Shown: positions 32,163 to 45,869, numbered from the stretch's first letter. The stretch: 64,000 nucleotides of DNA from Chamaea fasciata (GCA_029207755.1 JARCOQ010000003.1:91714646-91778645), one strand, 5' to 3'. Made by a program: numbers and translations. Notes: a model not told the origin generated them from the letters alone.

Positions 32163-35100
32163 AGATTCAAATATTTGAAGATACGAGAATTTCTTATTTT
32201 CAATGTTGCGTTCATCTAGACTTACGATAGAGAATCTTTTGATGCTAGAATTTAAGCTATTTTAAAGTGGAATTTTGTGTCCTTGTGCCATTTGCTTAAG
32301 AAGGCAATTTATTCCAGTATAATCAGTTACAATGCTGAAATCAAAGACTGTCAAGTAAAGAAAGTAAATTCCTTTTTAGGAAATGTTTAATAGGAATTTA
32401 AGGGGATGAAGAGATGAATTTTCATCAGAGAAGCTGAGAAGACTAGCAGAAAAATCTCCTTGCTGGTAATTATTTATAGCAATTCTTCAGAGTAGACCAG
32501 TTTGTTGGATTTTTTGTTTGTTGGATATTTTGAAGGGGGAGATGTTTTAGAGGGACTGGAACTGTTTTTTAGACTATTCAGTGCTGCAAGAGTATGTACA
32601 GTTCATACCTACTGTGGCCAGGTGCTTGCAGTAATGAGAGACTGAAAACTGGGTTTTGGAAGCATTTGTTTTCTGATATTTTTTAGTTTAGTTGATAAAT
32701 GGAATAACAATATCTTTAATAATAAATAGATAAAATATATTTTTAGTACTTTAGGTTCTTGGCAGTCCCACAGCTGTTAGGCTGATGAAAAACAGAACAT
32801 TCAGATTAAAATTTCTGTATTTAAATCTGCCAGTGTTTGAACTTTACTGTATATTTTTGATGACTTGGGAGGTTTGCTTACTAATTTGGAACTTTGCCTA
32901 ATGTTTTTGTTAAAATAGAACTTTCTATCTTATAATTAATCTCCTTGTTCTGTATCTTCATACAATAAAAGTGCAGAACAAATGAGTACTCAAAGTGCTA
33001 GATGTATAATGAATAGTTGGAGTTTAAACATAACTATTTTCCTGACAAGGACATGGTACTGCTATAAGCAATTGGCTGTCTCACGTTATTCTTCTGCCAG
33101 GTTCCTTTTATTTTTCTTTTTTTTTTTTTTTTAATAGATTACCCAATAAGAAACTGCAGATAGTCATGACTTTTACAACAACATGAAATGAACTAGTTCA
33201 TTTCCAAAACTAAGTGAATCTACTTTATTCATTGTTTCTTTAAAATTCAAATTCACTGGTCTTATCTCCATTTGCCCCCAGTGGGAATAAATGAATTTTT
33301 GTTATCAATTAGATAACAAAATAATAGATAATAGAATAATATCCAGGGGGGAAAAAGGGAATATAGTCCATCTGCTCATGCAGAGTCTCATTAATGAACC
33401 CAACCAGTGAATTTAGTCAAGGATGCAGAACTGTACAAAGCCTAATACAGAGGTAACAGACTAGGTTTCAAGTCCAGAAAGGCCTGTGCTTCTCAAAAGG
33501 GTATTGTGGATTGAGTGAGAGCTTTAGACAAGCCCTGCCTTAGGCCCAGATTTTGGCAGCAGCTCTACTTAGGTGACCTGCATCTAAATCGCTCTGGCTT
33601 GCAAGTTCTCAAGAATGGCTGATCAGGTCTGTTATAAAATTAGGAGTTTTTTAAATAGACAGGAGATTAACAGAAAAAAGCCCTTAAACAGTTAATTACT
33701 ACACAGTATAAAACGAACTACTAGTAGATTACACTGAACAGTGTACAACATAAAGGTACCCATTTATGGCTAGCACAGGAATAGTACAGATTAGGAGTCA
33801 ATGTAACTTGCCACCAAATTGTTGATGGTATACACAGAGTCCTTTCATTCAACCCTTGAGATGGTAGCACAAGGCAGGTGTCCCAAACCTTGAAGAGTCA
33901 TCCCCACTCACTTCCAGGGAATGTGCAGAGGCTTTCTGCTTTGTGAAAGTTTAGTGTAGCTTTTATAGTTTGTAAAGTGAATTGTCTGCCAGTGAGAAAT
34001 TCCAGTTTATCTTCCTATAATCTTGCTTTCAAGGTATTTATTGTCAACTGGGACTGTCACTTCCAAGGTGCCAAAATAACACACTACAAGACAAGCTTTC
34101 CTGATTGACTTATTTTACCAATTAGCAAATTCATGTGATGGAGAGATGCCCTGAGTTATTGCACCAGCTAACAGGCACCAGATAAGCTCTCCTGTGGTGG
34201 AGGGAGGGATTTTCTGCAACAAAGGGAAAGAATTGTTCTACTTTATTACTTATGTTCTTCAGTTCACCTGAGCTTCTCTCATACCCATTTAACTTGCTAT
34301 TTCTTTTGATGCTGTCTGCATACAAGGGTGGAAGGGGTTTAGTGTTTCAGTTAATTAGATCTCCCGTGTACAAAAATATCTTCTCTGTAGTGTTCTGTAG
34401 AAAGTATGGACCTAGACTAAGAAATGATTACATGGCATCTATGGGTTGTCATGTTGTTTCAGGACCTTCACAGTACATCTTGAGAGATACATATGCACAG
34501 TCCAGTTCAGAACCTTATTGAAGAAAACTGATGAGTGGGGGTTGACATGTCCACTATTGCCTTATATTTTTTCAGTCAAAACTTTCTATTTCTGAAACTG
34601 CCCAATGGCTGTCTCATAAATTTGATCCCAGAATAAGATCTGGTATTTTTGGTGTGAGGCTGCTCCTTATCTACCTGACTGTGCAGTGTGCCGTGGAAAT
34701 ATGATGCCATGTTAAATGCCAGGCCGTGTTTCAGGTAGATGAATTCCATCTTCTGTAAGTACATTTGTGCAAAGTATATTTTCTTGTGTGAATCTCAGTG
34801 TCACAGATTCATGGGTTTTTTTCAAAGCCTCATAATTTAATTTGTTGTATGTCCTGGTGTTATTTGATTGCACTTTTCCTGATAGTATCACTAACTGTAG
34901 TAAAGGGCTGTGACATTGCTTTAGTAGGTGTCTGAGAAAAAGGCCTAAGTGCAGGGGTCATGTTACATCATCTTATGCAGGTCAAAGCACTGCTATGTAT
35001 TGAATAGCTATACTTAAGAAAACTTAGGCAAGTGAAGAATGTAGATTATAATAGTAGTTCCCTGCAAAACGCAGAGACTTGCCAAAGCAGCTGCTCTCTC

Positions 35101-35583
35101 AAATGTGTTTGAAGACTTTTCTTCTCAAACTGAATGTGATTTTAGAAAACTTTCATGAAAGAAAACCTCTTGACATGTTGGAGTAGAAACATCATGGAAC
35201 CACACTGCTATTTCTGACAAAACAGCTTTTGTAATTAGAAGCCAGTTGTCTTGTCTAAGTCCGGTCTTTAGTAACTTACTCAATTGACCAGGATTATATA
35301 TGGCTGAAAACATCTTTGGTATGCAATTTTTAGCATTTCTTAACCTAATATATTGGAAGGCCGCTCCATAAAAGTCGAAGAGAGACTATCACTGCTCCAG
35401 ACTTTGACCTTAAAATGTGTTTTAACTGAAATTTACTGTGTTGCATAAAAAGCATGACAGGCCCAAAATGCAGAACAGTAAAAACTATTTCTACCTTAAT
35501 TATAGCTAGGTTATTTTTTACCTATATCTAGTATACCATTTACTGTTGGAAGTTGTGTCAGTGAGTTTTGTTTAGATACTGGA
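32163..35583. other. 3.4 kb A+T-rich DNA without recognised gene
   Basis: Only short frames (up to 89 codons). The section from about 33370 to 34050 is somewhat richer in G+C and looks like a decayed repeat or unique exon-like DNA, but I recognise nothing in it. A run of T lies at about 33118-33134. Confidence 0.45.
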
Positions 35584-35799
35584 GCAAGGTTCTTCACCCA
35601 GAGGGTGGCTGGGCACTGGAACAGGCTCCCCAGCAAAGTGGTGGCAGCACCAAGACTGACAGAGTACAGGAAGCATTTGGACAATGCTCTTGGATACATG
35701 GTGTGACTCTTGGAGCTCTCTTGTGCAAGGCCAGGAGTTCGGCTCAATGGTCCTTGTGGGCCCCTTCAGCATTTTCACGTGATTTTATGATTCTATAAG
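35584..35799 (+). mobile_element. CR1 LINE tail, 216 bp, different subfamily
   Basis: A plus-strand CR1 3' end with the landmarks GGTTCTTCACCCAGAGGGTGG, CACTGGAACAGGCTCCCC, AGCATTTGGACAATGCTCT and a terminus CACGTGATTTTATGATTCTATA. The diagnostic words differ from the copies at 23630 and 30018, so it belongs to another CR1 subfamily. Confidence 0.94.
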
Positions 35800-37828
35800 A
35801 GAGCTTTCTCTGTATTTTACTCATGCCTGACTATTTAGCTCTGTACTTGTACACTAAGGGATACTGTTTGCAAGATCATTGTGAGATTATAACATGGGAT
35901 TCCAAAGGGATAGTCTACATATTAGAGCTGAAGAAATGGAGACAAACATAATTTCTTGTTTCCTTTATGGTTTAACAGCTCTAAAGGTACTATTTTTTGT
36001 GGGCATCATCTAGGTGAGGAGAGATAATTTTTTGAAGGCTGTTGGAAAACCAAATGGCTATGATATCTTGCTTGTGCGGTGCAAGATTTAGAGAGATTTT
36101 CTGTACTCACAATTGTCCAATCCTTTCAAAAACTAGTTCAGAGGGAGATTAATGAAAATATCTGCAGTCTTTCAGAAATAAATTTCTGTTTTTCCTGTAA
36201 TGCTATAATTTGATAATCACAAAAAGGCTATCCATGAAAAAGAAAGGAAAATAGAAAATCTTTTTGGTCTATGAAGGCAAGTTGTGACTATATCTCAAGA
36301 TAATAAATTACATCTGATACTAGAAGTGGCTGTGGCAGAGAAGAAGGTCAAAAGAGGAAAAGGTCCAAACAAACTGAACAATCTGAAAAAGTTGTATATG
36401 TGATAAAATTGTCAAATATTATCAGGATAAATAAGGCTATTTAACACATAGGACAGAGGAAAGCTTCTTTTGGCAACAGATGTCCTTCTGAATTAGTATC
36501 CTGCACTGTCTTTTGTATGATGTAATGTGCTAAAGTTTTACAGAGGGAAGAATTCAGCAGAAATTCTAGACAGAAAATCAGAATGTGAAACCATTCACTT
36601 TTGCTGATGTTTGGTATTTTTTAGTTCAATTGTATTTTAACAGTACATCACAGCTTCAGTTGGACTGCTATTGCTGATGTGCAAATTCCTTTTCAAACCC
36701 CTTATTTTATTACCAGAAGCTTTTGTTATATTTTTTTCTACTTGACTTTGAGTATATTTTGTGAGGTAAAAAGTAGGGAATTAGATCTGGAATAATTATT
36801 TTGGTTTAAAAACCAGATTATGGACTTCAATCAGGCAAACAGGATCCCAACATTTATTTTCCTGCTTTAAGAAACCATTGTAAAATAATCCAGTATTCAT
36901 ACACTATAACATTATGAGGCTTATTACTGCATTTTACTTTTCATCACCAGATATGCAGTTATCTGCATCTCAAAAGAATGAACTAGAAAGACAGAAGAAG
37001 TAACTTTCTAATTAACACATAGAAGATTGAAGCTTGTGTTTTACATTAAGTTCAGGTATTCTTGACTTACAGTCAAATTCTAAGACCACAGTGTTCTGCC
37101 ACAGTATTGTTATATTTAAATAATCTCCTTTTATGGGCTAGAGATCTCTTGTTTTCTTTTCTGCTTTTAAAGGTGAAGCTAGCTATACTTTGGTTAATGC
37201 TTTTCTCAAAGTCTCACTTGTTTTTGTTTTCTTTTCAGCACCAAAAAAAATTCTCTTGTTGAATATTAGTTCATTCCCTTATATTTTTTCTATAAAAATA
37301 CATTTTCAGATTCATTTTCTGTGCTGAGTTAAAGCTGTGAATACAGTATTTTCTCGCCTGTGAGCTGACAAGGTTGCTGATTTTTGAGTGTTATGTTCTT
37401 CCATATACTTAGTACATGATTTTTAATTCTGATTTATCACAAATAACAGATGTTCAACTGAGACCTCTAAAACAAGTTAATACAGACAATATTAAGCTAA
37501 CGACATTCAGTTTCCTGACTATTTTCTTCTAAATTATGGGTCATGTATCTTTACCATAATTCTTAACTGTGCATTTTTTTAATCTTAGTTTGTGTGTTCT
37601 GACTGGTAAAACAGTAATACAGCATTATTAACGTATTTGTCAAACTACTGTCTTTTAGTTGTAAGTATAAAAGTAGTAGTGGCATGAGTAGAAAAAATGA
37701 AAGATGAATCAGCAGTTCAAATCTTTCTTTTTGAAAATGAGAATGCAAAATTTTAGAAGAATCCTTGCTTTTTTTACCTCTAACATTTTAAGTCGTAGAT
37801 CTTGATGTTTGTTTAGTTACACTTTAAG

Positions 37829-37886
37829 TATATATTTATATTTATATTTATATTTATATTTATATTTATATTTGCACACACACATA
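37829..37886. repeat. (ATTTAT)n hexanucleotide then (CA)n
   Basis: About seven uninterrupted ATTTAT units over 37834-37872, followed by a short CA run to 37886. Confidence 0.9.
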
Positions 37887-38546
37887 CAAAGCCAGAGGTT
37901 TTACTTAGTTATATAAAATGGGCCAGTAGGTTTTTAAGTTTTTGATGAGAATGAAGTTCAAATAGTTTTGGGGAGACTGTGTTCATCTACAAGTACACTG
38001 TGAGGAAGATGAAGCTCATCTTGAAGTGCCTGTATGTCTGCTATATTTGCTTTAGTGTCCTATAGGCCCTTGGATAGCACCTGAATCCCCTCCAATGGTA
38101 CAAATAATTTGAAACATCTTGTGCTTGATTTGAAGCCCATAAAAATCAATTTCTACATCAGACTGTATAATTTATATCTGCCCTTCTTTTCTCCTCTTTC
38201 TCTTTCCAGTAACTGAGTAACCACAGATATTTTGGAACAAGAGATTGGGATGCCCATTTTACACATAATAAATTATGTATATAGAGATCCTACAGATGTA
38301 CTGTAGGACTTCTTAGCATTCCCTGAACCAGACCACACCTTGGTCTTTCCAGGCATTGACAATGTCATTAGTCATAAAAAAGAATTTTAAAAAATTTGAT
38401 ACTTTGTTTATGATATCCATCACTTCAGTTTTGTGTTTTCACTTATGATTCATACAGTTTCACAGTATTGTTTTTTGAATGGCAAAATTAGATTTTTTCT
38501 TCTTACTTTTTGTCCCTTCAACCTTGTATGGTCTTTTCCCTGTCTT

Positions 38547-38582
38547 GCCCTGCCCTGCCCTGCCCTGCCCTGCCCTGCCCTG
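38547..38582. repeat. (GCCCT)7 pentanucleotide microsatellite
   Basis: Seven perfect GCCCT units at 38547-38581, in a setting that is otherwise A+T-rich. The last unit is followed by a single-step variant, GTCCT. Confidence 0.95.
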
Positions 38583-40527
38583 TCCTTTCTTTTCATTTTG
38601 TGAAACTGGAAACAAACTCATTAAGGAAGACAAAATAAAAACAACTGAGTGAAAGGGGAAGGAGAAAAGGCATTTACCTGGATTCTTCCACTGTGCTTAG
38701 CTAGAGTCACAAAAACTTGAATTATCCAAATGAAAGGGATGGAGATTATGACTGGACAGAGCACTGACAGATAGGCGTAAGGGTCTTTTCCTTTTTGCAA
38801 AAAGAACCAAGCAAAGAATTCTTGGAAATTTGTACATGGTGTCTGCCCTATATCCCTGTACTGAATTTACCTGACTATACAACCCCCCATCACATCCAGT
38901 GTCTGTTGCACTTCCACAGAAATTGTAGTACCTATTAAATTTTCTACACAATACAGAGAGCTTTTTATTTTTTTTGGAAGATCATTTACACAAGTGTCTG
39001 TTGAAACATTTTTTTTGGTTGTAGAAGAGTAGGAAAAATAAAGGAAAATGTTTTCTTTAACCATGCAGCCACATGTCTTCCATCTTCATTTTGCAGACTC
39101 CTTTTTTTCTGCTGCACTGAAGGACTGCTAAAGTCCAGTTTAAAATTAGTTATTTTAGCCATTATGACTATAATTTAACTGGTTGATTAGACATATATGG
39201 ACTGTTTGACCTTGCTATAGTGCTATGTTTATATATAAGGTAAGCATGTAAAAATTTGTGTGATTTTCATCTTGATTTCTTAGCTAAACTAAAAAAAACT
39301 AGTAAAGATGTCAGCCTTTCTTAAGAAGCCAGCATAGCAAACCATACTACAACCCAGTTTGGAGAAGTTAGGCATTTTTTAATAATTCACCAGTTTGATG
39401 CCATAAGTCTTTTCTAGAAGACCAAAATTAAATAGCATTTGCACTGTACATTTGGGGTTGGAAGAGGAGATGGTATGATAAGTTTCTTTTCTTGCTGTAA
39501 ACTCTGAATAGGTATCCCTAATATTTACTGATTTGCACAATGGTACTAGATTTTCTACCCCTCTTCCATGAATTTTCCAGTATTTTATAATTTGTTGTTC
39601 TTCGCAATAATAAGTAAATCAGAAGAGAAAAACACATTCAATCAAATAGATACTTTTTTACATGAAGCCTATTTGCACCTTTCTTTTTAATAATTAGTAC
39701 ATGTGCAATTTGCTTCATAAATCATGAAAGAAGATTTGTGAAAACTTATATACTTAAGGATTAGTGCAATCAAACTAAAAAGCTGTATCTGAAATAATTT
39801 TCAATTAATCTTTTTTAAATTTATAATGCACTTTCTAAAGAAGTACTTTGACGACTAGAAATGGACATAAAATATCATGTGGTAATATATGTCAAGGCCA
39901 GTTTGATACATAGCTTAAGGTTTTTAGATTAAAGTACTATAAACATGAACTGAATTATCATTCATAAAGAGTGAAGAAAAATTGACAACAGGTATTTTTA
40001 GAGTGATTTCTGAGTGATTTCTTATTTTCTAAATAAGATTGTAATGTCATGATGAGACTAAAAGGAAATTAAAAAGAGTAGATAATTGTTGTCCAGATTA
40101 TCTAAGAAGAAAAAGTTTCCAAAACACTGGATTATAGACAATTTAATTTCCAAATATTTTTATGATTTTTTCAGAAAACACTTCTTCAAGATGTTATTTA
40201 GTGTGATATATCTCACAGGACTTAAAAATGGTATCTGGAGCTGCTTTTATGAAGTATGGATAAATTTTTTTTTGTTTAAATGAGTAGTTCCCTATTTTGG
40301 CTATTGTGACACTATTAGTATACTAGGGTACAAAAATTTGTCTTATGGTATCTTCTCTTACACTTGGTAACTTTATGGGAATTACTAAGGTCAGTTATGT
40401 AATCATTTTAACAGCATGAAAAATTAAATTGGACAGATTTAGAAGCATATCAAACTCTCCTAAGATTGATGTGTTATTAGAAAAGCTGTGCATGCTCAAA
40501 ACATGAGGCAAATATAATCTTTTCCTT

Positions 40528-41094
40528 TGTTGTAGTTTAACCCTGCTCAGCTGTTTGGTCAATGTCCCCCAGTGGATGGGGAAGCGAACTGAAAATGTAA
40601 AAGATAGAAAACTCATGAGATGAAGACAGTTTAATAGGGAAAACAAAAGCTGCACATACAAGCAAAGCAAAACAAGGAATTAATTCACTGCTTCCCATGT
40701 CAGGCAGGTTTTCAGCCAGCTCCAGGGGAGCAGGGCCCATCACAGATAGTGGTGACAAATGGGAAAACAAATACCATCACTCCAAACATCCTCCACTTCT
40801 TTCTTCTTCTCTCAGCTTTATATGCTGAGCATGATGCCATATGGACTGGGATATCCCTTTGATAAGTTTGGGTCACTAGTCCTGGCTGTGTATTCTCTCA
40901 CTTCTGGTGCACCCCAGCCTCCTCACTGGTGGCACTGTTTGAGAATCAGAAAAGGCCTTGATGCTGTGTGAGCAGTGCTCGGCAATAATGGCAACATCTC
41001 TATGCCATTAATATTATTTTGGCCACAAATCCAAAACACAGTACTGCAGGGACTGCTGTAAAAAATTAACTATATTCCAGCCAAATCCAGTATA
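40528..41094 (-). mobile_element. Solo LTR, near full length
   Basis: On the plus strand it starts TGTTGTAGTTTAACCC and ends AGCCAAATCCAGTATA, the complements of the two termini of a widespread avian LTR whose 5' end is TG-CTGGTTTTGGCTGG-like. Internal signals are TATAAA (40817-40822, minus) and ATTAAA (40630-40635, minus). It is 567 bases long and shares words such as AATTAATTCACTGCTTCCCATG, CAAATCCAAAACACAG and TTAACT with the truncated copy at 12268-12793. No retroviral genes lie beside it. The flanking pentamers (TCCTT and GTGTG) do not match, so the duplication has decayed or the ends are off by a few bases. Confidence 0.9.
40817..40822 (-). promoter_or_regulatory. TATA box of LTR promoter
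   Basis: TTTATA on the plus strand is TATAAA on the minus strand, within the complement of CATGCTCAGCATATAAAGC, the conserved promoter segment of this LTR family. Confidence 0.6.
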
Positions 41095-44000
41095 GTGTGT
41101 TACTAAGCACACATCACAAAATGCATTCTTTTCCTTTCTAATTTACTAATTTCTCTCTTTCAATTTGAAGTTTCTCATATGAGAGTTGAAAGAAGTATTA
41201 AAACATTTTTAATGTGTACATGGCTATTTCTGTGTCATATTGCATCATCTTCATAAAGTTCATGGATACTAAAAATTCCAATCCATCTTTGACACAAGGT
41301 TACAATGTCATATTGATCCTCAAGCTGATTGTATGGCAGAATGATACTTGTTTCTGGGAGAGGGCATAGAAAGTAAGGTAGAATTAAGATCTAAAAATAT
41401 AGTTTTTAAACAATATTTACTCATTTACAGCCTTTTAAAACAGAAGTTTATTTCCGAAATGTATATGAGGATGCAGGACAGATTTGTAACTTATTTTTTG
41501 CATTCCTAACATATGAAAGGAACATTCTCAGCAAAAAGGGATTCTTGCTCTGTTCCCAAATGCAATGAAGGTCTGTCCTGCATAAATCAGTTCTCTCCTT
41601 TTGGGTTATAATTCTACAAACCATGCCAAATATCATCTGTTTATACACGGAAAAAGAAAATGGACCTGTGGACTCGGCTTTTTATTAGCAGTATTCCTCA
41701 ATGTCAGCATTTCTGAATTAATGAATTCTGCCTATTCCAGATAAGTGGGAATCTGTTATTCTAGTAATAGTTTCTCAGATTCCCATAAAAGGAAATATCT
41801 AAAATTATTATGCAACAAAGAACACTTACTTTCAATATTATGAAAAATTAGAATTCTATATTAAAATGACCTTAGGAATACACTCCCCAACAATGTAGAT
41901 TGGTAGGTTCATTGAGATAAAGACATGAAAATTAAAAAAAGGTCTAAAAACTCAACTTCTAATTTACTTAACTTTACTTAACTTCTATCTAAATCATAGA
42001 TTAAGATATGATATGGACCTAAACAGTCTTGACTGTACATGCATTTTCCTGAATAAACTATTTATTAAGGCCATTAAGACATACGATTCACTAAAAGGCT
42101 CAGCTTTATTCCTTTACTACTTCCCACACAAAACCAATTTGGAGACTCTTACATTTAGTTGAGTCATATTTATATTAACATACCTTACTGGCCTCTTCTT
42201 GAAGTTAAAAAATTGTCATGCTACTTTAGGCTGCTGGAATCCTGTCATTTAGAGAAACATATCCTGGTGAAGTATACGTAAGCATCTGTTTGGAAATCCA
42301 AGAAGCAAAGCATGAGCTGACATCAAAACAGACGATTAGAATCATAACAGAAGAGTGGAGTTTTTTGTTTGTTTTTCTTATAAAAGTTTGTTTTTTCTTA
42401 TTTTCTTATATATTTTATGTCCTTCTCATTCTCTAAATAGCTACCTGCAGATGTTGACTTATGGCCTCTGCTATTGTCTACAAAGCAGAAAATACATTTG
42501 GAATGTTGTTAGTGGGTGGTGGTGGAATAGAGTAATGCAAATAGAAAAGCAAAGGTTAATTAACCTACTTTTGGTATTAAGACAGAATTGTTTGTTGGAG
42601 GGAGAACAGGAGGAAGGAGTAGGAGTGGAGGGGAGCTGAAGAGGCTTTCTGCCTACGTAAGGACTGAGGCTGTGCTCAAGGTGTGAATGAAATGTAGTGT
42701 TACTGGGCTGGTAACAACAGAGATAGAATGAGCTAACAAGTGCTGTTAGATCAAAGTACCTTTAAACCAAACTTAGGGGTCTGATCTGTTCAATCAAAAT
42801 GATCGCTATTTTTTGTAGGAGAGCTGTGTTCCATTTTCTCCCTTCAATTCTGGAAAGTTTCTGTTGGGATTTGTAAGGGTCATTTTCAGTTCTGCTCTTA
42901 GAAGCTATCTTTTTTCCTTTACCCAACTGGAAGCAGTGAAACTCCTTTTAAGTGAATCACAATGACTTAAAATTGAGCAGAATGTGTCTTCCATGAATTC
43001 AACACTGGCAGACTAGCTGTGTATTTCAGTATTTTTTGAGACTAACATTGAAAGCATCTTTGCTTATTTTCATATCTATATTCTGGGTTTTGATAGCCTC
43101 TCTCCTAGCTATTATATCATACATATATTGTCAGGAGTCTCTGCAGCTGAGATCTCTGATGACGAACAGCAGGGATTTCTCTGATGTTTATATATCTTAA
43201 AAGTATAATTACATGGAGTAGAATTCAGTTTTAAATTAAGAACTCCAGAATTGCCTTTGCTATGTTTTTACTCTCACAAATATTCCACAGAATCATGCCC
43301 AGCATACATGTTTCTGAAACCTCAGTAACAGTTGTGGTGGAATAGAAGGTACATGGTGAAAGGCATTTGTTGTTCAAAGATGTAACACTGACCTCAGGCA
43401 GAAATTGTTCATAAATTATTTGAGTAGTGAAAAAAACTTCTATTGGAGAGACAAAAGAAGACACAGTTAGTTTTCTTTAAACTAACCCATATTCATGAGA
43501 AATGTGATTTGTGGCATAGAGTTTGTTTATAAACATTGGAGGGTCTTTCAATATTGATCTGTTGAGGTTGTAGCTGTTGGCCATTCCTAGTCATTAATTT
43601 CATCCTGTCTGAGAAAGTCCTGTTGAAATGGAAGGAAACTTACTGTTGACTGTAATACAAGTCAAAGCCATGCTCCTGAAATTAATCTGGTTGTGATATG
43701 GAAATTCATACTCATAACAGCTTTCCCTCTGTAATGGATCAAGCATGAAACAGTGATAAATAGTACATGTGATTAGCATGCTTTCACTGCTAGAGAGAGT
43801 GTGAAGAAGCACCATGGATCCTATGGGGTTGAGACACTGCTGTCCTGGTGGCAACAGCTTTTGCTGGGCACCCAGCCACCCTCTGCTGAGCAGATGGGGA
43901 GCAGTGGGTATGCAAGGATATAACTCAGAAAATGGATCACGCTGAGGAAAGAACCCTCAGTCAGGCTGTAGAAAGGTGAGATGTTGGGAAAATCTTCAGT

Positions 44001-45064
44001 GTACTACTCCTGGAGGACAGATGTCCTTTGCTTACACAGGAGCACATACCTCTGCATATCTTCCAAAGCTATTAACTCTTTCCTGGAGTTCAAATTCTCT
44101 CCAAATTAAGGTTTGGGGTGTTTTGTTTGTTTGTTTTCTTTTTTGTTTGGTTTGGTTTTTGGTTTTGTTTTCCTTTTTTTCCCTCATTTGTTTATTTTGG
44201 TGCGAAGTATAAGATCAGTGAGATATCGTGGTGCTCTTGCCTTCCCATTTCATGCATCCATTTCCCTACAAATTCCTTAATCCTGGATTCATGGTTTTTC
44301 TTCCTAAAAATTGTCTGCCTATATTTATTTAGTATAATCTCTCTTCTTGTTGTCTGAATAAAAAGAACCTAAAGATCTTGATCAAATACGGGACTGGGTT
44401 ATGTAAGGGTCTCATCTATGTTAGATGGCATTTATCCAAACTTTGTAATGCTAAAGTCTATAAACCTGACAGTAACACAGCTTGACCATGTCTTTCATAC
44501 AAGTAATGCCAATTACTTCCACCTGTGACTAGACCTTTGTTAGTTCAAATGTATTTACTTATGATTCTTTGAAAATAAGTCAAAGAAAAAGAAAAGTGTG
44601 TCTTTTTAAGACATAAAAAGAAAGACGATAAAAAACCCACCCCACTTTGTTCTTCCACAAGTACAGAAAAGGAAAACATGTAATCCTTGTACAAATTTTT
44701 TGTATTCTGAAGAAAGGAAGCCAATGGAGTTGAAAGCATGAGAAACTGCTCCTTTTTTTTTTTCTAAGTAAAAAACTGAAATATTTTACACTCAACTTTT
44801 TACTAAATAATAATTGTTTGCTTCATCCAAGAAAAAGCCCTTCCCAAACTCCCTTATTATAAACTCATTTATAAATATTATAATTCCCTGATAACCCTCA
44901 AAGTGGATAGGATCTCTTAATATAACATAGGAATTTTGCTGATTTCCTTGATTTTATTAAGTTCATTAATGAGATATAAATTCTCATTATAGATAGATCC
45001 TGTCTGTGATATAGTGAGTTGAAATGGAAAGTTATAGTGTATTTATACAAAGATGGTAGAAATA
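41095..45064. other. 4.0 kb A+T-rich DNA without recognised gene
   Basis: Frames are short (94 codons or fewer) and unrecognised. A G/T-rich low-complexity stretch lies at 44111-44180 and creates two overlapping Phe/Cys-rich chance frames. No mobile-element signature was seen. Confidence 0.45.
44111..44180. repeat. (TTTG)-rich low-complexity stretch
   Basis: Mostly TTTG, TTTGG and T runs on the plus strand. Confidence 0.8.
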
Positions 45065-45700
45065 CAGAATAATCACAGAATGGCTTGGAAGGAACCTTAA
45101 AGATCATACTAGTTTCAACCCTCCAGCCATGGACAGGGATGCCATCAACAATATCCGCTTGATCAAAGCCCCATCCAACCTGGTCTTTGAACTGTTCCAG
45201 AGTTGGGGAATCCACAGCTCCTCTGGGAAGCCTGTTGCAGTGCCTTTGAGTAAAGAATTTCTAATCTAATGTAATCTGATCTAAAGTCTCTCCTCTCTTA
45301 GTTTAAAATATTCCCCATTGTCCTATCATTGTTCATGTGAAAAGTCCCTCTATTTTATAATCCCCCTTTCAGTACTGACAGGGTACAGTGAAGTCTCTCT
45401 GGAGCATTCTCCTCTCTATGCTGAACAAGCTCAGTTCTTTCAGCCTGTTCATAGCAGAGGTGCTCCAGCCCTTTGATCATGCCTGGAACTGCCCTGACCA
45501 AGGTAAAGGACCTTGAACTTATACTTGTTCCCATGGGCTCAATTCTCAAACTTGTCCAGGTCCCTCCAGGTGAAATCCTGTCCTTCAATTGTATCAACTG
45601 CACTGCTCAGCTGTTTGTCATCTTCTGACTTTCTGAGGGTGCACTTGATCTCACTGTTTCATTGATCAAGATGTTAAAGAAAATGGATCCCAAGGTTAAT
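45065..45700 (-). mobile_element. CR1 LINE, old minus-strand copy
   Basis: On the plus strand it begins near AATCACAGAATGGCTTGGAAGG (3' end on the left) and runs through TCCAACCTGGTCTTTGAA and CTGAACAAGCTCAGTTC. From about 45500 it shows words of the coding-side region (CTTGTCCAGGTCCCTCCAGG, GATCAAGATGTTAAAGA). Some of the usual CR1 sequence between these two parts is missing near 45480-45500, implying an internal deletion. Many differences from the CR1 pattern suggest an old copy. Confidence 0.9.
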
Positions 45701-45864
45701 AACCATCATATATGTTACTGGTATGGCATCTTTTTATACTTGCTGATCCAGATTTAGGAAACTGAAAAGGTCTAAGATTGAAATTCTGGGGCAGTGATAC
45801 AAAATATCCTTGTAAAAGAATGAGTTAATGCTTTCCATAATTCCTTTACTAGGGAAAAAAAAGA

Positions 45865-45869
45865 CTTTT
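45865..45869. repeat. Target-site duplication CTTTT, left copy
   Basis: CTTTT directly before the LTR terminus TGTAATGG. It is repeated exactly at 47346-47350 after the other terminus. Confidence 0.75.

Larger units (their letters stand above)
35800..40527. other. 4.7 kb A+T-rich DNA without recognised gene
   Basis: No frame beyond 84 codons. It contains a hexanucleotide microsatellite (37829-37872) running into a short CA repeat and a G+C-rich pentanucleotide array (38547-38582). Confidence 0.45.

Noticed and set aside
37829..37872. Hexamer array as an interstitial telomere repeat
   Set aside because: The unit is ATTTAT, not TTAGGG or a near variant.
12268..41094. The two copies of the shorter LTR family as one provirus
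   Set aside because: They are 28 kb apart, unequal in preservation, and separated by unrelated repeats and unique DNA without gag, pol or env similarity.
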